Of a DNA stretch of 18,014 bases, positions 14,232-18,014 are shown piece by piece. The notes under the pieces are model-generated. The model did no database searches. It saw only the letters and a list, made by a program, of their open reading frames with translations, and was not told the DNA's origin. The number at the start of each line of letters is the position of its first letter. The stretch's first letter is position 1. The translations under genes and the position numbers were made by a program. Source of the stretch: CAZVWV01 sp964631745 (GTDB lineage Bacteria > Bdellovibrionota_C > UBA2361 > JBGSMV01); the NCBI GenBank assembly GCA_964631745.1, contig CAZVWV010000078.1, forward strand, positions 1 to 18,014, read 5' to 3'.

Positions 14232-16418
14232 ATGAGTTCCCGCAAATTGTTATTGCAAACCTTTATGTTTTGCATCTGCCTCTTGTCCACGCTTGTCTGC
14301 CTACCACAGGTCGTCGTAGCTGATATATTGGATAACAGAGGTCGAGAGTTTTTAGTCGCTTTTACTCATAATTACACTACCCCTAATTTGGAAGTGCATT
14401 TAACTTCCGATGTTCCTACCAACGTCACGGTCGAGTATCCGGTAAATAGCCCAAGCTTTTCGAGTGTTGTGGCGGTGACACCGGGGACCATAACTACAGT
14501 TACGTTACCCTCCGACGCTGCGCAAGCTTGGGTTAACGACACCGCACAAAATAATTTGGTGCATCTCTCATCTTCAGATGAATTCGTGGCCTACGCGATT
14601 AATCGTGCCCCATTTTCTTCCGATGCGGCACTGGCGCTTCCGGTGGATACATTCAACACGGAATATATTGTCACAACTTATGATGAGCCATTTTTGTCTG
14701 CTGAGTTTGTTGTGGTCGCTGCGTTCGATGCCACCACTGTGACTATCACTCCGTCACGTGACGCAAAGAACGGACATGCTGCCGGTGTGCCTTTCGATGT
14801 AGTGCTTAATCGAGGCGAGGGCTACATGGTGCAAAATCTTTTGAATGGGCCAAACGGTGGCTTAGCTGGTTCGATTGTGACCGCTAACAAGCCGGTCGGC
14901 TTGAGCAACGGAAATGGATGCACGCAGGTGCCGTACGGTACTGCTTATTGCGACGCAGTTTTTGAAATTGCACAGCCCGTTCAGACTTGGGGGTCTTCAA
15001 CTGTAGTCGTGAACTTGCCGAACCGTCCTTCGGGGTCGCGCTATAGAGTTTTGGCATCTCAGGATGCAACTGAGATTTTCTTAGACGGCGTTTCCCAGGG
15101 ATCTATTAACCGTGGCGAATTTATGGAGTTGGGGTCACTTCCGGATAGCCACGTGGTTTCTGGAAGTCACCCGATATTTGTGACTCAGTTTATGACTGGC
15201 AGCACGAGTCCTGGCGCAACCTTGGGCGATCCCGCGCAAGGCAATATGATTCCGCCCGCACAGTTTTTAAATCAGTACACATTCTCTACCGTGGGCGGAC
15301 AACAATTTGCCCAGCATTTCTTGACGCTGATTGTGAACAACGCAGACCTGTCAAATATTAGTTTAGATGGTGTTCCGGTCGGCTCGGGGGTCTTCTCTCC
15401 AATTTTGGGAAGTGACTACTCGTCAGCAGTCGTGGCTCTTACAGAAGGTACGCACACTACAGCCTCAGTAAGTCCGCACGGCATCACTGTCGAGGGATAC
15501 AACCAGGATGACTCTTACCTGTATCCAGGCGGTGCGAGATTTGCCTTTATCAACCCACAGGGTGATGCCAATCCGCCCATCTGTAACGTATCCTTCTTGG
15601 CTGGCCCACCGCAGAGTTTCACTGGAACCGCTACGGACAACCGACCAACTGAAGATATCAACAATAACCATGTGCTTGACCAAGGCGAAGATCTGAACGG
15701 CAACGGTCAGATTGATAAGGATTCGGGGGTGTTTTTTGTTGAGCTGACACCGGACTCTTCCAATCTCTCGCTTAATGTGGATGCCTTTATCCCAGGCGCT
15801 GGCCAGGTTGGCTTTAGCGTATCTTTGGTGGATCCTAATGTCGCCTATTCTGGAACCGTAAAGGTTACAGACGGAGCCGGAAATACATGCGTGTCGCCGT
15901 TGTCTGCTCTTGACTGTAATGGGGTCTTTAACGGTAACGCTGTCGTTGATCGCTGCGGTGTTTGCGGCGGTGATGGAACGTCATGTCTGCAATGCGCTAA
16001 TGTGAATATCCTTTCGGATCAGTTCGTTTTGGATGGGCGTGCAGCTTCGCTTAAGAATTTAGCTGAGAAGGTCGCGGCTGCGCTTCGCAAGGCTGGAGCG
16101 AAGAAATCTGTCACTAACGCGCTTAAAACCTCCGCTTCCGCCAGTTACAACGACGCTTGGGTCGCAACTTGGACATTGCCACCGGCGATTGCCAACTGTC
16201 AGAATGCTGAGTTCTGCGTGCAGAGTAATCATAGCGACACATTGCAGGCATACCAGAATTCGATTTCTGATCTGACGACTTTGATCAACAACGCCCTCAA
16301 TAAGCTTAAGAAGCGCGGGGTGAATATTGATTCGTACAAGAAGTCGCTGAGTAAGAATCTTAAGATTATTAATAGTACGACTTCGACCATTCCAGCTACC
16401 AGCTCCTTCTGCGGGTAA
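14232..16418 (+). CDS. Exported IgGFc-binding-type protein with cysteine-rich module
   Basis: A 728-residue exported protein. A signal peptide covers about 1-30 (ending VVVA/DI). From about 33 to 450 it follows the IgGFc_binding domain pattern seen in many bacterial surface proteins, with NRGREFLVAFTHNYT (35-49), HLSSSDEFVAYAINRAPFSS and a long series of beta-strand repeats. At 469-498 an Asp/Asn-rich stretch (DINNNHVLDQGEDLNGNGQI) resembles calcium-binding dockerin or thrombospondin type 3 loops. At about 561-588 lies a Cys-rich module with CGVCGGDGTSC, common in secreted bacterial proteins. The last 140 residues are Ala/Lys/Ser-rich with paired cysteines. A strong AGGAG seven bases before the ATG fixes the start. 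Attachment or matrix function is likely; actual IgG binding is not implied. A strong hairpin terminator follows. Confidence 0.8.
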   Translation: MSSRKLLLQTFMFCICLLSTLVCLPQVVVADILDNRGREFLVAFTHNYTTPNLEVHLTSDVPTNVTVEYPVNSPSFSSVVAVTPGTITTVTLPSDAAQAWVNDTAQNNLVHLSSSDEFVAYAINRAPFSSDAALALPVDTFNTEYIVTTYDEPFLSAEFVVVAAFDATTVTITPSRDAKNGHAAGVPFDVVLNRGEGYMVQNLLNGPNGGLAGSIVTANKPVGLSNGNGCTQVPYGTAYCDAVFEIAQPVQTWGSSTVVVNLPNRPSGSRYRVLASQDATEIFLDGVSQGSINRGEFMELGSLPDSHVVSGSHPIFVTQFMTGSTSPGATLGDPAQGNMIPPAQFLNQYTFSTVGGQQFAQHFLTLIVNNADLSNISLDGVPVGSGVFSPILGSDYSSAVVALTEGTHTTASVSPHGITVEGYNQDDSYLYPGGARFAFINPQGDANPPICNVSFLAGPPQSFTGTATDNRPTEDINNNHVLDQGEDLNGNGQIDKDSGVFFVELTPDSSNLSLNVDAFIPGAGQVGFSVSLVDPNVAYSGTVKVTDGAGNTCVSPLSALDCNGVFNGNAVVDRCGVCGGDGTSCLQCANVNILSDQFVLDGRAASLKNLAEKVAAALRKAGAKKSVTNALKTSASASYNDAWVATWTLPPAIANCQNAEFCVQSNHSDTLQAYQNSISDLTTLINNALNKLKKRGVNIDSYKKSLSKNLKIINSTTSTIPATSSFCG

Positions 16419-16450
16419 CCTCAGAGGTCAAGGTAGTAAGGTCATTACCA

Positions 16451-16496
16451 AAACAAGGGCCACTTTGAACTGCGGAGTTCGAAGTGGCCCTTGTTT
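16451..16496. terminator. Strong bidirectional terminator hairpin
   Basis: AAACAAGGGCCACTT (16451-16465) pairs with AAGTGGCCCTTGTTT (16482-16496). A U-G pair and five more pairs (GAACT with AGTTC) continue the stem to 21 pairs, closed by a GCGG tetraloop. The T-rich right arm serves the plus strand and the A-rich left arm reads as T-rich on the minus strand. It sits between the convergent 14232-16418 and 16527-16799 genes and can end both transcripts. Confidence 0.88.
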
Positions 16497-16526
16497 ATTG
16501 AGCGCGGTTTAAATGCGCTTTCTAGA

Positions 16527-16799
16527 TTATAATCCTGAGGACGGCATAACAGCGTCCAGAGCGGCATTAATTTCAATAGAGAGATTGTTTTTCTGCGGTA
16601 GGGAGGAGGCCTTGAGTTTTAGTTCACTCAAGTACGTATTGTCTGGGGTCATGTCACCATTCATAACCAAAACGAGTGCTTCGACTACCTCTTGTTTCAG
16701 TTCTAGGATTTCGCCAGAAAGCTCCTCAGCGCGAGCTGGATTAGCGCCGAAGGTCTGTATAATCCCCATTGCCAAAATCGCCAAAACTACTTTTCTCAT
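16527..16799 (-). CDS. Small exported protein of unknown function
   Basis: A 90-residue protein I do not recognise. MRKVVLAILAMGIIQTFG followed by ANPARA/EE is a clear Sec signal peptide with cleavage near residue 24-25, leaving a mature protein of about 66 residues. The mature part is Leu/Glu/Lys-rich and predicted helical (EELSGEILELKQEVVEALVL), with no cysteine. AGGAAAT placed a few bases before the ATG on the minus strand supports the start. It is convergent with the large IgGFc-type gene, with a shared terminator between them. An overlapping plus-strand frame covers the same DNA but lacks both a ribosome site and family-like features. The product is probably periplasmic or secreted; the function is unknown. 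Confidence 0.7.
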   Translation of the reverse strand: MRKVVLAILAMGIIQTFGANPARAEELSGEILELKQEVVEALVLVMNGDMTPDNTYLSELKLKASSLPQKNNLSIEINAALDAVMPSSGL

Positions 16800-17093
16800 A
16801 ATATTTCCTACTTACTTAGCCAAAAGCAACTCGTTAGTGGTTGCATTACTATCCTCTGCTCTCACGACTTTGCTTCTGCAAACTGGGGCCCAATTGAATT
16901 TAATTATAATTGCGCGAAACTAGTGCTAATTTTGGCTTCAAACGCTGACTTGGAGGGAGGCTGGTGAAAGAAAAATAGGCACTTGTTTGAATTGTAGACA
17001 TGGCTCGCCCCGGCTCGAACCGTCTTGGTCAAATCGAGCATCAAATAAAACACTTAAGATCTAAGTTAAATTTGTAGCTTCCGTTAAGCAATT

Positions 17094-18014
17094 ATGTCAC
17101 GTCAAAACAACACCAGCTCTTACCTGATTCTATTAAGCTGTTTAATCTCAATTTTACTTTCGCCCAAGTCCGTTTTAGCGATTGATATAGAGGATTTTCT
17201 TACAGACCAAACCGTTAGTGCCACCGGCACAGGCAATACTCAGTCCACGGTGGTTTCAAATCCAGGATCTCTCGGGCTTTACCGCACTTTTACTGCCACC
17301 GTTTCGGCCGGGGTACAGGTCGGAGCTTCAACCTTTCTAGGGATCTATGGCCATCAGGCATTTTTTCTTTCTTCTGGAAGAACCACGATCGCGTGGGATT
17401 GTGACTCCGACGCCAGCACAACAAATTTTAGTGCCTGTTCGGCGTTCAACCTACTTTCGGATGGTGCCACAGCGATGTTGCTTAGCAATGTCAACTACGA
17501 CTGGTCCAATCAGCTGCCTGTGAGCGTGATCGTAACTGCTTATGATGCCTCTGACACGACGGGAGGAAAATTCTCGCGAGGCACGATTGTTTTAAACTCG
17601 ATATATAGTAACCAGAACATCACCATTCCCTTTGCGCAAATGAGCACCTCAGGTCCAAACGGCCCGGCAAGTTTTAGCAATATCGGCGCGATTACTCTAA
17701 GTATCGATGATCTTGGCGCGAATACCGCTGTCGACCTAACGCTTGACCTTTTTGGCACCAACGGCAATTGTCATGGTTTAGATTCCGGCGGAAGACCGTA
17801 CTGCCCAACACCAACTCCTAGCAGCTCGCCAACAGCCACGGCCACAAGAACACCTACACCTTCAAGAACTGCTACTCGCACTCCCACGATTACCGCTACC
17901 TATACCGCCAGTCGAACCGCTACGCCTACGAGGACCGTCACGCCCACATTCACCGCCAGTGCCACTCCAAGCAGGACTCCAACTTCCACTAGGACAAGCA
18001 CCCCCAGCACCACT
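17094..18014 (+). CDS. Exported protein with Thr/Ser/Pro-rich tail (truncated by window end)
   Basis: An open frame with no stop runs from ATG 17094 to the last base (307 codons so far), so the gene is cut by the window edge and the C terminus is missing. The leader SSYLILLSCLISILLSP then KSVLA/ID is a signal peptide, with cleavage near residue 29. Residues 30-236 look like a beta-rich globular domain with few cysteines and many Thr/Ser/Asn. I do not recognise a family. From 17805 (residue 238) on, 70 residues show Thr or Ser at almost every second position, mixed with Pro, Ala and Arg (for example PTATATRTPTPSRTATRTP); 29 of 70 are Thr. Such tails act as extended linkers or glycosylated stalks in secreted proteins. 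No good ribosome site precedes the ATG. Surface or extracellular location is likely. Confidence 0.75.
   Translation, partial: MSRQNNTSSYLILLSCLISILLSPKSVLAIDIEDFLTDQTVSATGTGNTQSTVVSNPGSLGLYRTFTATVSAGVQVGASTFLGIYGHQAFFLSSGRTTIAWDCDSDASTTNFSACSAFNLLSDGATAMLLSNVNYDWSNQLPVSVIVTAYDASDTTGGKFSRGTIVLNSIYSNQNITIPFAQMSTSGPNGPASFSNIGAITLSIDDLGANTAVDLTLDLFGTNGNCHGLDSGGRPYCPTPTPSSSPTATATRTPTPSRTATRTPTITATYTASRTATPTRTVTPTFTASATPSRTPTSTRTSTPSTT

Noticed and set aside
16513..16923. 136-codon plus-strand frame opposite the small exported protein
   Set aside because: The minus-strand frame has a signal peptide and a ribosome site, and the plus-strand frame runs into the terminator-proximal DNA without either.
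17003..17040. GGTTCGAGCC on the minus strand, resembling a tRNA T-loop
   Set aside because: The flanking bases do not form a five-pair T-stem, and no anticodon arm or acceptor stem could be laid out around it.

Overview
The window looks like a chromosomal segment of a Gram-negative bacterium. It encodes a periplasmic DegP-type protease, a lipoprotein cytochrome c, exported proteins with Sec signal peptides, and a block of envelope-glycan enzymes. The gene family mix (DUF1844 protein with a conserved lysine/arginine-rich N-terminal motif, PhnP-like hydrolase, IgGFc-binding-type exported protein, CGVCGGDG cysteine module, Thr-rich tails) is what I would expect from a deltaproteobacteria-like lineage (Myxococcota, Bdellovibrionota, SAR324, Dadabacteria or similar). 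That placement is inference only. I saw no rRNA, tRNA, CRISPR array, transposase or phage gene.

Layout. (1) 1-175 holds no firm gene, but has a degenerate 8-mer repeat element (65-93). (2) 176-958, minus strand: PhnP-like metallo-beta-lactamase-fold hydrolase, divergent from the next block. (3) 1066-3852, plus strand: DUF1844 protein, DegP/HtrA protease and, after a structured 233-base spacer, an ECF sigma factor with no recognisable anti-sigma gene beside it. This resembles an envelope-stress module. (4) 3939-6684: di-haem lipoprotein cytochrome c, tsaD (tRNA t6A) and rsmA (16S rRNA dimethylation), joined by two ATGA stop/start overlaps. (5) A small excisionase/MerR-type HTH gene on the minus strand overlaps the tail of rsmA. 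(6) 7147-12089: a glycan cluster of one coiled-coil SAM methyltransferase and three GT-B-like glycosyltransferase genes, tightly packed and overlapping the start of ligA (12079-14082). (7) 14232 to the end: a surface/secreted region with a 728-residue IgGFc-binding-type protein, a strong bidirectional terminator, a small exported protein on the minus strand, and a truncated exported protein ending in a Thr/Ser/Pro-rich alternating tail that runs off the window.

How the parts may fit: DegP, the sigma factor and the glycan genes all concern the cell envelope. The tsaD, rsmA and ligA genes are housekeeping genes that appear to share transcripts with envelope genes. I do not see a clearly new defence or mobile system. 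The best leads are the degP/ECF module with its half-site array, the methyltransferase with a long helical N-terminal half, and the paired modular surface proteins at the right-hand end.
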